Notes: a model not told the origin generated them from the sequence alone. Counted from the stretch's first letter, positions 34,901-48,025 are shown. The stretch: DNA of 64,000 nucleotides from Oopsacas minuta (GCA_024704765.1 JAKMXF010000358.1:62001-126000); one strand, 5' to 3'. Translations and numbers: made by a program.

Positions 34901-36394
34901 CCACCTTGCCGATAGACATCTTGCCGAAACTATGTAATTCAAATATTTCTTATTACAATAAGAATCCTGTAAGTATAGTATCTAGCAAAACAATGAATCT
35001 TGGCGCATCCCGAGGTGTTGTCCGGACTTCTTGGCTTTGTTCCGAGGTGTATATTGAAGCTTTATTGGCTGTGGTGGAAGGATTTTATTGAATTAGTTTA
35101 TAAACAAGCGTTTATAAATTGGCGTATTTGTATATTAATTAATATTCACTATTATGTAGAGATGCGACGGTCCAACAAGGATCGCTGGTCCTCGGTCCGT
35201 CTATCCGGTTCCAATTTTATGCACCCGGTCCTGTTTGTGATTATTCCCGGTTCCAATCCGTTTAACCCGGCCTATTTCTTAGGTCAGTTTAAAGAGTATA
35301 TCGGAAACCGAAGTTGATTTATCATGTTTCACAACTTTAGTAAGCTGTTTACTAACAAAAACACATGACAGGCTATTTATACTAATACTTAGGTCCGTAG
35401 ATCAATACAAGATATATCCTTGATAGTTGGTGAGATATGAGCGAAGCAAGCCGAAATTTTACAGTGTGCAATTTGAGCAAACATGCACGAGTTTACCACA
35501 GGGGATGCTCCGGGCATGAGATTTTATTAGGGGGTATTGCCCCCGGGCACAATATTTTCCCAGGGGGAGTATTGCCCCCCTAAGGGCCCTCTGGCCCTGG
35601 GCGACGCCCCTTCGGCACTTTGGGAGCAGCTCTTGTGCCAGATCTTCGGAGGTTTTCCCATATAGCAATACATTATATGAAGTTCAATCAGTAGAATGTT
35701 TAGTGTCGTATCTCGGAGGTTATCTTTCAGAGGTGCCGATTTTAGAGTGTACTTGTAATATCAACTGGCTTTCGGCATGATGTCTTCTTGGCAAAATGAC
35801 TTTCGGAAAGTTTTATTTTCGGCAAAAATTTTTTCTAGTCGGGTTCCAAATCCTCAAAAGTGAGCTGGAAATACTGTGTTAAAACCTGAAAAGCGAATAA
35901 CTTTGTAACAATAGTAGCTAGAGTAATACTTGCAATTGATGGAGGGTAGTAGATATTACGACGGCATATTAATGACGTCACTATGGTGGAGGAATGATGG
36001 CAAAGCAATATCTTAGATCTTGAGATTTCGAAAGACAATTTTGATTAGACCATAGCCTACTCTGCACAATGCCTAACAGTAACTTGTGGATTTGGACTAC
36101 TGATACGTAACTAAATGAAACAAATTCCATGTGATTTCTATTTACATCAACGGTACTATTTTACCGAATGAATGTATTGTATATTTATAGAGTACAAATT
36201 ATCAACCATTTTATGCTAAAACTATCAGGAATGTGGCAAAAGTGTCTAGTAAGCAATTGTTTATTGAATTATGCTATTCTTCTATGCCCTGTAGAACGTT
36301 GAATATTGCGTATTTCATATCTAAGTGAACTCAAGAAATTATCTATAGATAGTTACATACAAAATATACAAAATTTGTGATACAAATTTCGTAT
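31911..36394. other. Gene-poor stretch
   Basis: No supported gene; open frames are short and lack motifs. Features worth noting: G-rich words near 33885-33910 (gggggctcgggcccccg) and 35505-35640, and a possible hAT-type inverted pair, aggtgccgaatca near 33872 and gttcggcgcccct near 33993. Confidence 0.5.
35505..35640. repeat. GC-rich block with repeated hairpin-forming words
   Basis: agggggtattgccccc (35530) and gggggagtattgcccccct (35564) are near-repeats that can each fold on themselves; ggcccctctggccctggg-type words follow. Origin unknown. Confidence 0.45.
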
Positions 36395-36775
36395 ATCTTG
36401 GGTTACAGGAGTGACCAGAGATGACACATTTTTTATTACCCGACACTTATAACCCGATAATCGTTGGAATTATGGTCAAAATCAAGATAGCCTCGATATA
36501 TAGTATATACGCGACTTCCCATATCCTGATAATATATCTTGTTATGATAAATCTTAAGCTGATCGGGAATGTAAAAATGGCCATTTATGGGTATATTCAC
36601 GATTACGTCATATTGGTGAGAGTTATCCTAACAAAATGTATTATCAGCGTATGGGAAGTCGCGTATGTACTATATATCGACTATCTTGATTCGACCATAA
36701 ATTCAACGATTATTGAGTTTTAAGTGGATTATCAGAAAATGTGTCATCCCTTGTCACTCCTGTAAACCTCAAGAA
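36395..36775. mobile_element. Palindromic MITE, copy 3 (divergent)
   Basis: Near-palindrome: gtgaccagagatgacacat at the left and atgtgtcatcccttgtcac at the right; inside, acgcgacttcccatatcctg and cgtatgggaagtcgcgtatg are inverted. Shares 'gtgtcatcc', 'aagtggat' and 'gggaagt' with the copies at 6366 and 26217. Confidence 0.65.
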
Positions 36776-37279
36776 CGGGACAACTTTTCTATAACAATTT
36801 TTGATATTTTTGTATGGCAAATATAAGGAAAGTGAATAAATGGAGCTTGGTGGAATACGTATGGTAGCAATATAAAAATAAATGTACATACATTCCATAA
36901 TCCAAAACATACAATAAAACTCTGAAAGATGTGTGTGGATAAATGTTTCATCAGACCGATAGTAAGAATAACCCGATGGAAAATGTATTTAAATACCACA
37001 TTCTTTACAATCTGAGCATGAAAAATAGTAAGAAAATACCGAGTGAGAAACACCGGTTTCGACAGTATTTTACTTATTCATAACTATAAGGCCATGTAAA
37101 GTAATAAACTTATTTCTCATCCCGGATATCTCCACACGTCCCTAATTTTGTCCCCCGCCATGAAAGTTAATATTAGCATTGTTTCCAAAGTTATGCATAA
37201 TTCCTTGATCACAGATTGTGCAATCCACATTTTATAAATGTAGATTGCTGGGTCAATACTCAATAGACTTAGATATATA

Positions 37280-37635
37280 AGATCCGGGAGATCGAGGTGG
37301 TAGTTTATACATAGTAGAAACTTGGACTATGGGGTAGGTTTGGATAATTGAAAATAACCTAATCGAGGTTGTACTGCACTGGCATTCGGTTTCAGAAATA
37401 TATTTGGTGACCAACCGAATACTAAATGCTGGACTATTAGGCCAATATATTTAACTCACCGAATATTGAACTATTCGGTTGCAACCTTGTTAATTATAAC
37501 TGCGACCTCGATTTTCCGAACTCATTCGGATTGTCCCAAAGCGTTAGATTAATCTACCTTCCTGATTATCGAGGCCGTTTATACATAGTTGAATAGGAAC
37601 TGGGACCAGGGGGAATGTTCGGATAATCGAAGATT
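37280..37635. repeat. Two adjacent MITE copies related to the 4771 element
   Basis: aacctaatcgaggttgtactg near 37357-37377 ends one copy; actgcgacctcgattttccg (37500) and cggataatcgaagattcac (37620) bound the next. The internal cgtttatacatagttgaata and gaactgggaccag match the first copy and 4771-4921. Confidence 0.5.
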
Positions 37636-39198
37636 CACTATACTATAGACAAAAGAGTTTGGACTCTACATAAGTATAATGAGAGTAATGAAATTCATGG
37701 ATGAGCGAGCGTAGTGAGTGAGAAAAAATTTGGCGTCCAGCGATATAACCCAAAGCCCAGGAGAAATTTGGGCTCCGCACAGGCATTGATTTGATAAATG
37801 TTGGCAGGTATGAGATACGCGAGCTTGGAATACATATTTTTTTTGTGCCGACTACATAGTAAGGGCGTCGGCTCTGGTAGGATTGGTGAGGCTATGAGCC
37901 TACCAATAAATCTCTTCTTCCCATAGAGAGAAATTCAAAATGATTGGTATAGCAATGGCGTATGGGCATAGCCAATAACTTGGCATTAACTTTTGAATGT
38001 TGATAAGAATTTCCCGGATAAGATATAGGTGCTGTTGCGTTTCAGAATTGCTACCTGTACTGGTACCATGGATATCATAATCTGTGTCAGAATTGCTGCC
38101 ACTGTTATATGACTTATTTGATTATATATGCGGAAATTAGTTCCGATTACGCCCCATGATTTTTTATTATGATACATATGAATAAAGATATGTTTAATCA
38201 TTACCTTCGAAGATAAGTAGTAAAAATTTATGATCCTCATTATACAAATGGGGCCTCATACAAATTGTTGCTGTTCTATTTCCAGCTCCTTGTAGCCACA
38301 CTAATCCTATGGAATAGGCTGTCATATCCTAATGCCACTCTTAATATATTTTGTGTACCCCACACATATTCTTGCATACATTTTAAGGTCCTGTGGATTC
38401 TGGTTGGCAATCGCTAATGTAATGTATCAAATAATCTGGCCTACTATCAATTTTTGAAAATTATTACAACTTTCCAGTACTAAACCGTCTCTTATTCGGG
38501 TAAGACAGATATAGCCAGCGGGCTGGCCCCGATTCCCTAAATTCTTTTTCAAAATCCTTAATTGTATCCAATTCTATTGCAGACAAGAACTTCCTGCTTA
38601 GTGGTGAACCCGGTTCTCAAATACCTGCAATATTCTAATATGAAACACACATAATCATGAATATCATCGAATAATTGGATCAATAACATTTCAGTAACTA
38701 GATATATCGCTTTCAGATACATCCAGGAGGTACGGACACACTAGGACCAGGTAGAGTCCACCATAACTGGCCCTAGGGACTTTAGAGTCGACCAAAACTG
38801 GTCTGGTCTGGTCAACTGGTTATAGTCGCCCCTAACTGCTTTCCCCCGCACCAATTATGGAATAACAGCTGAAGAGGGGGTATCCAGACTGTCCAACCTT
38901 TGGACAGTATCTCGTCGTGATTTTTTACTGTGTAGTGATTAGAATGTGACGAAACCCCAGAATTCTTAGAACATCTGTATGTATACTGACTTTTCCCACC
39001 GGAATCATTTTTAATTATGAATTATCTAGCAATTAAGATATTAAAGAATTTCTAATTATAACATAGCTAAGTAAGTAGTCTTAGAAAATAGCTGCTATGC
39101 TCTTGATTATATAAGTGAACACATTTTTGAATTTTGTACAATCCTGGTGTTGACTGAAATTTATTCACTTGTCATCTACAATTACTTTAACACACATA
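37636..39198. other. Gene-poor stretch with a decayed repeat shared with the window end
   Basis: 37863-37910 (gcgtcggct..tggtaggattggtgaggctatgagcctaccaataa) resembles 63838-63890. No gene recognised. Confidence 0.45.
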
Positions 39199-39560
39199 CA
39201 GTCGAAATCATTTTTTCCCCCCAAAATGCCCCTAAAACGCTAAAACCCGGTAGGCAAAATAATTCGTTTCAACTACGAAAGCATTATTTGCTTATAGGGT
39301 GAAATTCTTAGTCGTTCACCGAATTAAGCTATGTAGTACAAGACAACCAAAATAATGTTTAAGCATGATATTAAACTAAACAATTATCAATATTTAATCA
39401 TTTTGACAAATAAAAATTGCGATCGCAATCGGGAATTATTGATCACTTGACACATGGAAGAGGGTAAGAAACAGAGGCAAAATATTCCGAAAGAAATGTA
39501 TTCAAACTGCACATTTTACATGACCAAGGAAGCACAAAAACCAGAAATGACGTGAGATTA
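39199..39560. mobile_element. Truncated MITE, relative of 53547-54040
   Basis: TA then CAGTCGAAATCATTTT at the left; shares with the other copy aacccggtaggcaa, caactacgaaagcattattt, gatcacttgacacatggaag and acatga. The right end is not found, so it is truncated or too diverged. Confidence 0.65.
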
Positions 39561-40544
39561 CACTTTACGACCTCTGAAAAAGTACGAGAGTTGGTATCTC
39601 TGTGTGAATATATTATTAATTATTAGATAAAAATACTTTCCCAGGCTAAACTTAACCACTATACTATAGGTATAGTCGGATCGCTAAGGTAAAATCGCCT
39701 ATTCCTATCCCGACCCAGGATGCTTCGGGATTCAGGATTTGAAGCATAATCGTGATGGTTGGACAGTCTGGGTATGTGTTATCCGAGTTATACTCTACTT
39801 GCGCGCTTCATTTTCTAATATTATGAAATTCTCAAAAATATCGAAATTTGGAGAATTTGATTTTTTGTCAATAATGATGACGTAATAATCCCATGATGAG
39901 TTGCATTTGACCAAAATCATAACGTGACAACATGTGGCATATTGAGGGGTACCTGTGATTCAAATTTCAAACTTCTATCATGCATATTGGCTGAGCAGTG
40001 GTTCATAATGTGATATTTCGAAAATCCAAAAAGGTGACAATGACGTCATAAATTCGATCGCACACTCAGAACACTCCTAAATCCGCACTGTATATACACA
40101 CATATACATATAGATTAATTGCGTTTTAATAGCACAGATTAATGTTCCTATTAAGCTTAAATCTACCTTGGGGCATGTCTCCAAGACCTCTTAATAGCAA
40201 CTAGCTATGCTTGCTCTGTAACTCCTGATACTCGACTCGACTGGTTTTATTCTACACACCCAAAGTGACCAGCCAACTGTTGGTTTGACCAGCATTTATA
40301 GCATTAACTTGTATTACTAAATTTATATTTTAAAATTATCCTATTATTTCTACAGATTATCCACTCAATCAGGCTTTCATCTTCATACGCCTACAGATAT
40401 ATTTGCTAAATTCGTGCGCCTCTAGACGCGCCGCATACGCCTGGATAATACCCTGATTTCAGCTCTATTTGAGATGGGTAAAATATAGTTTAGAACTGCA
40501 CAAATTGTTTCCAGCCGCATGTTAAAAAAAAAACCTGTATTAAT

Positions 40545-40664
40545 CAGGGCTCTCAACTCTCACGATTTCGGCCTACACTTACTACAAAATCCTTGGTCTT
40601 TTCTTAGTAAACTATACTAAATCGTTATTCTCACGATTTGAAAGTTCCCTGGTTGAGAGCCCTG
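40545..40664. mobile_element. 120-bp MITE with CAGGGCTCTCAA ends (hAT-like)
   Basis: CAGGGCTCTCAACTCTCACG at the left and ggttgagagccctg at the right are inverted. A related pair is at about 63309 and 63472. A clean 8-bp duplication is not visible. Confidence 0.6.
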
Positions 40665-41330
40665 ATAGGTATGTATCTGAAATATTACCAATGAAGAACG
40701 TCGCTTAACTGGTTAGATAATGGTATTATCTTTGGCAACTATTAATTGGAAACATGTTTCAGCTCCACCACTTTAATCTGATTTGGCTACCGCACGAATA
40801 TTGCCATTATCAGTGTTTTCCAGGATTCTTTGGCCAAAGGGCACAATCTGTAGGTCGATCTAGAAGGAGGCGATGGAGCGATTGTAAGAGAGGGGTTAAG
40901 GGAGTTTATCTCGATTAGCCGAAATTTTTTAATTCGTATTAACTCTGATGGAGTTATTCCTATCCTGGAAATTTTTCCAAATAAGCTGTTTTCCCGATTA
41001 ATTGGTGCTCAATTAAGAGGAGTTGGCTGTATCGTCATTCTACAAGTATTCATTCATTTTGCCCTAAATAGAATACATTTCTAGTTTCTCAAATGATAAT
41101 AAAGAACACTTAATATCGGCGGTAAAATTTGTCGGCGAGACTTTTTTATTTTCTGTGTTGGAAGGGTCATTTTCAGGGATGCTATTCATTGTAACATGGA
41201 TAAAAACACTGATTTTTGCGATAAATTTTCATCAAATACAATTGATCTATATTTGATTATGATTCTACTGGCCTGAATTACCCAGTAGTAAAAAATTTAG
41301 CAAGGTTTGCAGCCAATATTATGTGTGCAA

Positions 41331-41629
41331 TACACGTTTTTTTTTTTATAAGGAACCCTAATTCAAACTTCAGGCTGAAGTTCCTTATTTTTTTTGCCAA
41401 TTCTCAGCCTGGAGTTCCTTATAAAGGTGTTCCTTATAAAAAAAACAACGTGTATAGACGATGTTGAAATATTCTTGATAAATTAATAAATGATACTATG
41501 ATAGGTATATTATTTATGGGTTTTATAATCTCAGGCTGGGCAGTTCCTTAAGAGTTCCTTAATTTTTTGCCAATTCTCAGCCTGGAGTTCCTTATAAAGG
41601 TGTTCCTTATAAAAAAAACAACGTGTATG
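41331..41629. repeat. Repeat unit with AGTTCCTTATAA words, one and a half copies
   Basis: gccaattctcagcctggagt...ccttataaaggtgttcctta...acaacgtgtat occurs at 41397-41455 and again at 41571-41629. The left border atacacgttttttttttata is the inverse of the right border, so 41331-41455 behaves like a small inverted-end element. A third worn copy lies at 44365-44440. Confidence 0.6.
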
Positions 41630-42200
41630 TGGCAGAAGTGGCATATCACTGATTATTGGGAACAAGACGGGATAAATTTGAAAATTGTTTGAGGTATTTC
41701 TAAACTGATTTGCAGTCATTTGCACAGTTGGAAATACTGCCAATTTTGGAACATTTATTAACATATAAAGTGCTGCATAATTATTAGAAATCTTCAACTT
41801 CTGCCTCATGGGGCACAATTAAGGTTGTAAATCCTCCTTCCTGATTTAGCGTGAAACTCTAGGAATTAGGTTCAGTCACCCTGAAATCAGTAAATCTCAT
41901 CCGGGACATTTGGCTAGTCTTCATGGCAGTATCATCTTTCCATCTTCCAAAGATTTGGGTTTAGGGATCAGCATTCCTAGGTACCTACTATGCATAAGGC
42001 TTCACAGAAACTATTGGATTTGGAGAAGGGATGTAGTCGGCGATGCAGGTACTTTATAGTAGTTTCTTATTTCAAAAACAGTGTGCTTTATTTTTAGCGA
42101 AAGAGATTGCAGAAAAGCGTGCGCGCGCTGCGTAGTCGCTGTAGTCTTTAAGTATCAATCATACATTAATTGGGCCAAAACTGAGAAGTTCAAGATAATA

Positions 42201-43528
42201 CTTGGCATTCAAAAGTTCCCATCCTTAGTTTATAGCCGTCAAACTATACTCGATTACATTAAATGCATAGTATATCCTAATAGTCCAATCAATTACCTAT
42301 TTAATTCTGTTGAGCAATTCACTCTAGCTATTATTTATCTTGATCTATCATACTTACAATTTACCTATTTTCGAGAGTCAACTTATTCATGGCTTCAAAT
42401 CACATCAAGCAAAACCGAACAACGAGCTTACATAAAGATCGTACCGTACTCGGCGACAAACCACTCCAGATACACGAAGATCTCGTCACCGTTAATCATG
42501 GGGAAGCTCTAGCGTATCCCACCGTAAAGGAATGGGCACGTAAATTAAAGGCTGGTAGTGGCAGCACTGAAGACGTCCCTAGCACCAGAAGACCAATTTC
42601 CGCTACCACACCTGGAAATTGCCTTTGAAATTCTGGAAATTTGGATATTGACCCCTATTTGAGCGTTGAAGAGATTGGCCTAATCCTGGACATCTCATCG
42701 AGAAGTGTTCATACAATTCTACAAGATTATCTCAAATATCGAAAGATTTCAGCGCGATGGATACTAAAAATCTTCACAAAGGGGCAAAAGGAGAAGAGGA
42801 TTTCATCCGCGAAAAATTCCTTAAAGAATATAGAGATTGTGAGTCTCGAAGTTATATGAAATCGTTACTGGTGACGAAACTTGGATTAATTTTCTGAACC
42901 TCTGTGTAAGGAACAAAGCAAATCCTGGCTCGCCAAAGGTTCTTATCTCTCCGAAAAGGTACGTCCTGACTTCCGAGACGATAAGGTTCTCTACCGCATA
43001 TTTTTTGATTCGTGTGGGCCAGTGGCTCAAATACCTATGCCTAAAGGGAATGACTCAATGGAGAATTTTACGCAGATAAATTCCTAGGAGAAGTCAAGAA
43101 AGTCTATAAAATACGACGTCCACGCGTACAGGAACTTGAGGAATCAAACTTCTCCACGATGATGCCAGACCTCATGTTTCAAAATACCTTAGGGAAGTCA
43201 TTGAGGATATCGGGTTTGACACGATGGAACATCCTCCGTATTCCCCAGATCTATCACCTTGTGAATTCTGGCTATTTCCTGAGCTGAAAACATCTCGTAG
43301 GACGGCTATTTCATACACAACAAGAGATAGGAAACGGAATTTACCACTACTTCAATTCAGTGGGCCTAGACGAGTATAAAAAACAATTTTCGAAGTGGGT
43401 TGATAGGCTACAACTATGCATGGATGTAGAGGGAGAGTATTTCGAACATTTTATGTAGAAATTTGATTAGTAAGTTGTTGTAGTGTCAAGATATTAAACC
43501 AAGATGGAAACTTTTTGAATGCCCTAAG
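42201..43528 (+). mobile_element. mariner element, 1.33 kb, with both TIRs and TA duplication
   Basis: Left end CTTGGCATTCAAAAGTTCCC (42201, after TA) and right end ggaaactttttgaatgccctaag (ending 43528, before TA) are inverted repeats of about 28 bp. Length is typical of mariner. Carries a broken transposase. Confidence 0.88.
42389..43458 (+). pseudogene. Broken mariner transposase
   Basis: The start MASNHIKQNRTTSLHK and VKEWARKLKAGSGSTEDVPS match the mariner N-terminal helix-turn-helix region with its linker. Further on: IDPYLSVEEIGLILDISSRS and HTILQDYLKYRKISARW, then GDETWINF (first Asp), LLHDDARPHVSKYLREVIED (second Asp), HPPYSPDLSPCEFWLFPELK (third acidic residue) and GEYFEHFM before the stop at 43458. 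Frames change several times. The third acidic residue is Glu where mariners have Asp, 34 residues after the second. Confidence 0.85.
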
Positions 43529-44689
43529 TAGTAACGATTATAATTGCCTCTATGATTGAAATGGACGAATTCCCGCCGATAAAATGTAATACAATTATCC
43601 TCGTTAACATTTCTTTTACATTCACAGCTCTGAATTTTCCAGTGAATTATGAAAGCAAAATGGCGTCATTTGGCTAGCCCACCAGTGAATATATAGTTCC
43701 TACGCCCCTGCCCCCCATAATCATCCTCCCGGAAAGTAACTGAGTGGAGTTTGCAATCCTAGGCACAATTTCGCAAACATACACAAACGTAAGCCAACTA
43801 ACCGCTTTCTAAAATGATAAATTTAGTGATGTAGGAATTCTTGTGGTCAATTAGTGCTGCCAGGCAAAAATTTTCAACACCACTAAATATACAATTATAT
43901 AACCTGGATATAGCCCAACATTTGCAAATACATAAGATATGATACCAGAAAGAACCATTATAGTTAACATTGTCCAGACTAAGTCTATGAAAACATTTCC
44001 GATTATATATTTTCTAGTAACACTTTGCTCATTAAATAGATTATGAGCAAAATAATATAATTATACTGCTACTAGTTGTACAATATTCAAATGAGGTTGA
44101 TAATTCACCTTGTCATTGATTAACTTTGACTGATTAAGGTCGAAGTCTTACTTACGTAATGCAAAGGAACACTAAAATTTTACAACTTCGTTTTAACCCA
44201 ATCCCGCACCAAAATCGAGATTTTGAACACCTTTTTGACATCACAAAATCATACATTTTCCTTGTTGTATTCGTTAAATAACTGAGAAGTTATGGACAAT
44301 ATTGAATTAATTACATTTTCTATTTACTTATATAAATTTCAAATATCAGCAGATCTGAGGCTTAGCAGTTCCTTAAGAGTTCCTTAATATTTTACCCAAT
44401 CTCAGCCTGAAGTTCTATGTAATGGTGTTCCTTATGAAAAATGTCCAGCCGACAGACTAGTAGTGCACCACGAGTTATGTGTTTTTGTTCTTTTCTGGGG
44501 AGCACGCTCCCCCTGACACCCCATGTAGATGCTCAATCCACCATCCCAACTGATTTAGGCTACTTGGCTGGATCTGTGAAATATTTCAGGATATTCAACA
44601 TCATTAGCCACTGCAGAACTTTTTTTATCCTTAAATCCTATGGATAAAATTCTAAATATTTATCCTGCAATTACCTCTGTCTAACCTTT

Positions 44690-45010
44690 GAACGAGATCA
44701 CTAGCATCTATTTGAAATATTTGCAAAAAAGTGTGAAAATTTTATCAACCACACGATTAATCACTGAGTGAGAGATTTGAAAATGTCAAAATTGGTATCT
44801 ACATACTTGATTATCCCTGACTAGCAGTTGAAACAAAATCTCTAGCATCTTTTTCAATAATATGCAAAAAGGTGTGAAATATGATTAATCATATGAAAAA
44901 GCTGTGAATTAGTTACTTCCGAGGTCTGAAAATCTCAAAATCGGACTTTACATACCCAATTACCCCTGCCAAAATATTGAAACGTAATCTCTAGCATAAA
45001 TTTGACAAAA
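44690..45010. repeat. Degenerate tandem repeat, unit about 145 bp
   Basis: ctagcatct occurs at 44702 and 44842 and ctagcataa at 44992; between them gcaaaaa.gtgtgaaa, gattaatca and tctacatacttgattatccctg recur in order. Related single units near 49030-49100 and 49690-49810. Confidence 0.6.
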
Positions 45011-45310
45011 ACTGTACTATAATATAACTGAGCTATATATAAGTTATTTGTTAATTTTAATGTGTATTTCAGTTAATATAACCCATTTGGAACTTAAAAC
45101 CGTTAAAATTTCAATTAACCTTCATATATTTAAGTTGAAACGAATTTCTATGCAGATATTCGTAATAAGCAGGAAATTTCCTTTCATTATAGCAGTATTA
45201 GCTTTCCTATCTTTGAGGAAAGGCCATTTCTCGGATTAATGAAAGTCACCTTTTCGATTGAGGGTATGTGGTTTTTGTATTACAAAAACTGTACTATACT
45301 ATAGCTCAGC
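45010..45310. repeat. Dispersed repeat, inverted relative of 19735-19880
   Basis: gctttcctatctttgaggaa, aatgaaagtcaccttttcga and ttttgtattacaaaaactgt match the reverse complement of 19735-19880; tataactgagctatatataa is shared directly. Confidence 0.65.
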
Positions 45311-46159
45311 TATATATAAGGGATCAATAAAATTGTATCAACTTTCATATTTAGGTCCAATCGATTTACAATGCAGATATTCATAACCAGCGTGATATTT
45401 CCTTGATAATTATCACAGGAATGTACTATATTCCATTCACAAAAGTGGACAAATTATGGTCAATGTACCCGTTAAATTGCTGGAAATTTGATGCTGAGTA
45501 CAAATCTGGTCGTTAAAAGTTGATTTGAGATTAGAAAAGGTTATCGCCTGGAGGATCTGTTGCGAAATTGCTGACAGCAACTATTTAAAATCCTTTTTGA
45601 AGGTCAATAAGTCATAACTCAGGTTGGGAATAGAGATTTTCGGACTCTACAGGTTCGAGTTATTCTAAAAACACTTTTCCCAAAAATTAACAGCAAATGC
45701 TTTGACACGTCTAAATTTCAAGAAATGGAATCAGACTATCAGATAAATTTGGCTTGTTGATTTGTATATGCCGGACACTAATCTAACTGCCGAAGGGTGA
45801 CACCTCTGCTCCATCCAATGAATCTTTTGATATTTCTAAATTATTATCAGATAGTCGAATTGGTTGGACCACCTGACCTTGAATACCCATCATTAATTGC
45901 TCTCCTTATAAACCATTGTTTTACCTTGGCAACGATCTTAATAAAAATCCAGCTTGCTGTAAAGGATCACATTAGCGTAATTTGTTTCACTCTCAAGATC
46001 GTTATTGATTAAATAAATTTGTATCATATTATCTTCTTCTTTATCTCTCTTTACATATCTAAAATTATTTACATTTATGAGATTAATGTATATTTTTCGC
46101 AAGTTCATTGTGAAAATGATCATGTGTGAATAGATGACTGTAATAATTATATTTATGTA

Positions 46160-46432
46160 CAGTACACCCTCGCTATCCGAACAGCACTCTTACAATAGCG
46201 AAATAATTAGTTCAGATTAGTGATTGGCATTGAAACGATATTATTGGAACTAAGAAGACATAATTAATAATGTTGTACATACGATGAAAAGGCTGTCAAC
46301 TTGTGTGATATAGTATTAGAAATTTGTCCTCAGTAGAATTGGATAAAATTAGGCTTCTTGGAATATTTTTTGTACCCTTTCCAAATGCTGTTCATCATTA
46401 GGCTCTTTTCGGATTAGCGAGAGATTCTACTG
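46160..46432. mobile_element. MITE, 273 bp, TA-flanked, 'CCTCGCTAATCCGAA' ends
   Basis: CAGTACACCCTCGCTATCCG after TA at the left; cggattagcgagagattctactg before TA at the right. Same family as 14885 and 21291. Confidence 0.78.
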
Positions 46433-46702
46433 TACTCACCTTCCAAAGATTTGATATAACATTGTCTGGCACATAAGTCATTTTCTTGTGGTGATATGCC
46501 TAGAGCATATGACGACACGGTAAGCCCCAACTAGACTGGAATAAACAGAAACATGAGGGAAAAGTTGTTTTCCGTAGAAGTTGTAGATGACAATCCCAAG
46601 TCAATATCTATCAATTGCTCAGATTCGACGCCACCGAGAGTAATTTATGGAGAGATAAAGATTACATTGATATGTTGGTCCATAGCATTCAATACATTAA
46701 GG

Positions 46703-47489
46703 CATAGACTACTATATCATACAGATAGGAAAGTAGCCGAGCAACGAATAGAAAAGAGAGGCCATTTATATAAATCTCTTAAAAGTTAAATTAACCCTTT
46801 TAAATTTGTGAATTGAACATTTTAGGGTTAGAAATGTGAAGAATCAGTTAAGATTACTTAAAAAGTTCAAACGGCCATCCTTCATCTTGTTTAGGCGCCA
46901 TTTATGCGATGACGTTAGCATTTATATAATTTCACTATTTTCTCAAATATTTTTGTTAAAAATGTATTTTAACTTTATGCTTATATTGTTTGAATCCGTA
47001 CATGTACTTCACACTCAAGTTGAATCCGTGTTTTAGAGATAGCTTATTGGAAGAAAATTTTCTGAATTATACCATGCACATGAAATAATATATTTATCAA
47101 AAATCTATTTATGAATTTTCACAAATATGATTAGAAGATGTAATCCGAATTCTATCCTAAATAAACGTGCTAATTATTAATACCATATGAATAAATAGAG
47201 GACATTAATTCATCGAAATACAAGAATTTCAGAAAGTAAAAAAATTTATATTTTTATGAGCATTTGTGTGAATTTTGGTGTCGTGATTTGAATGAGGCTA
47301 AACGAGATGAAGGATGGCCGTTTGATCTTTTTAGGTAGTCTTAACTAATTCCTTACATTTTCTAACCCTAGAAAATTCAATTCTCCCCTTTTTAAGGGTT
47401 AATTTAACTTTTATGAGTTTTATATAATGGCCTCTCTTTTTTATTCGTTGCTCGGCTACTTTCCTATCTGGATTATATAGTAGTCTATG
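46703..47489. mobile_element. Fold-back element inserted in the left arm
   Basis: Arms 46703-46893 and 47298-47489 are inverted copies: catagactactatat / atatagtagtctatg, gtagccgagcaacgaata / ttattcgttgctcggctac, aaacggccatccttcatct / gatgaaggatggccgttt. Flanks ttaaggca and ttaaagca suggest an 8-bp duplication a few bases from the ends. Confidence 0.7.
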
Positions 47490-48025
47490 ATTAAAGCAAG
47501 GATAGTTCATTGAAATTTTGAACCAGGGACAGGGATATATAGCAATGAACCTATATAGAGAATCTAATTATTTCCTATAGCATAAAATAGTACACTTTTC
47601 TCGACTAAATGTATTAGTGATATTTAAGTATACACACAATCAATATCTACAAATGTTTTTAGGACGAAATGACCTCAGCAGATTGCTTACTAGACAATTT
47701 TGTTACCAAAAATGCCCAATTTCAAAGCGCTATAAAGAATCTATTATTGCATATTTTATTACAAAAAGTAAGCGATTTCAAGATGTTTTCATGCAATTGT
47801 CATAATAAAGTTCGCCCGTTTCAGAGTTATAGTAGTGACCGTAAATTTTTGTAATAAAATATGCAATAATAGAATTTATAGAGCTTCCAAATGGGGCATT
47901 TTTGGTAACAAAATTGTCTAGTAAGCAATCTGCTGGCGCCATTTCGTCCTTGAAAACTTTTGTAGATAATGATTGTGTGTATTGTTAAATGTCACTAATA
48001 CATTTAGTCGGGCAAAAGTGTACTA

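Larger units (their letters stand above)
39561..42200. other. Gene-poor stretch with small repeats
   Basis: No gene. Contains a short hAT-type MITE (40545-40664), the TTCCTTATAA repeats (41331-41629) and sequence near 39840-40000 related to 24350-24490. Confidence 0.5.
43529..46159. other. Gene-poor stretch with degenerate tandem repeats
   Basis: No gene recognised. Holds the 145-bp repeats at 44690-45010, the block at 45010-45310 and one TTCCTTA repeat copy (44365-44440). Confidence 0.5.

Noticed and set aside
42081-42512. 143-codon open frame
   Set aside because: It crosses the left TIR of the mariner element and is out of frame with its transposase.
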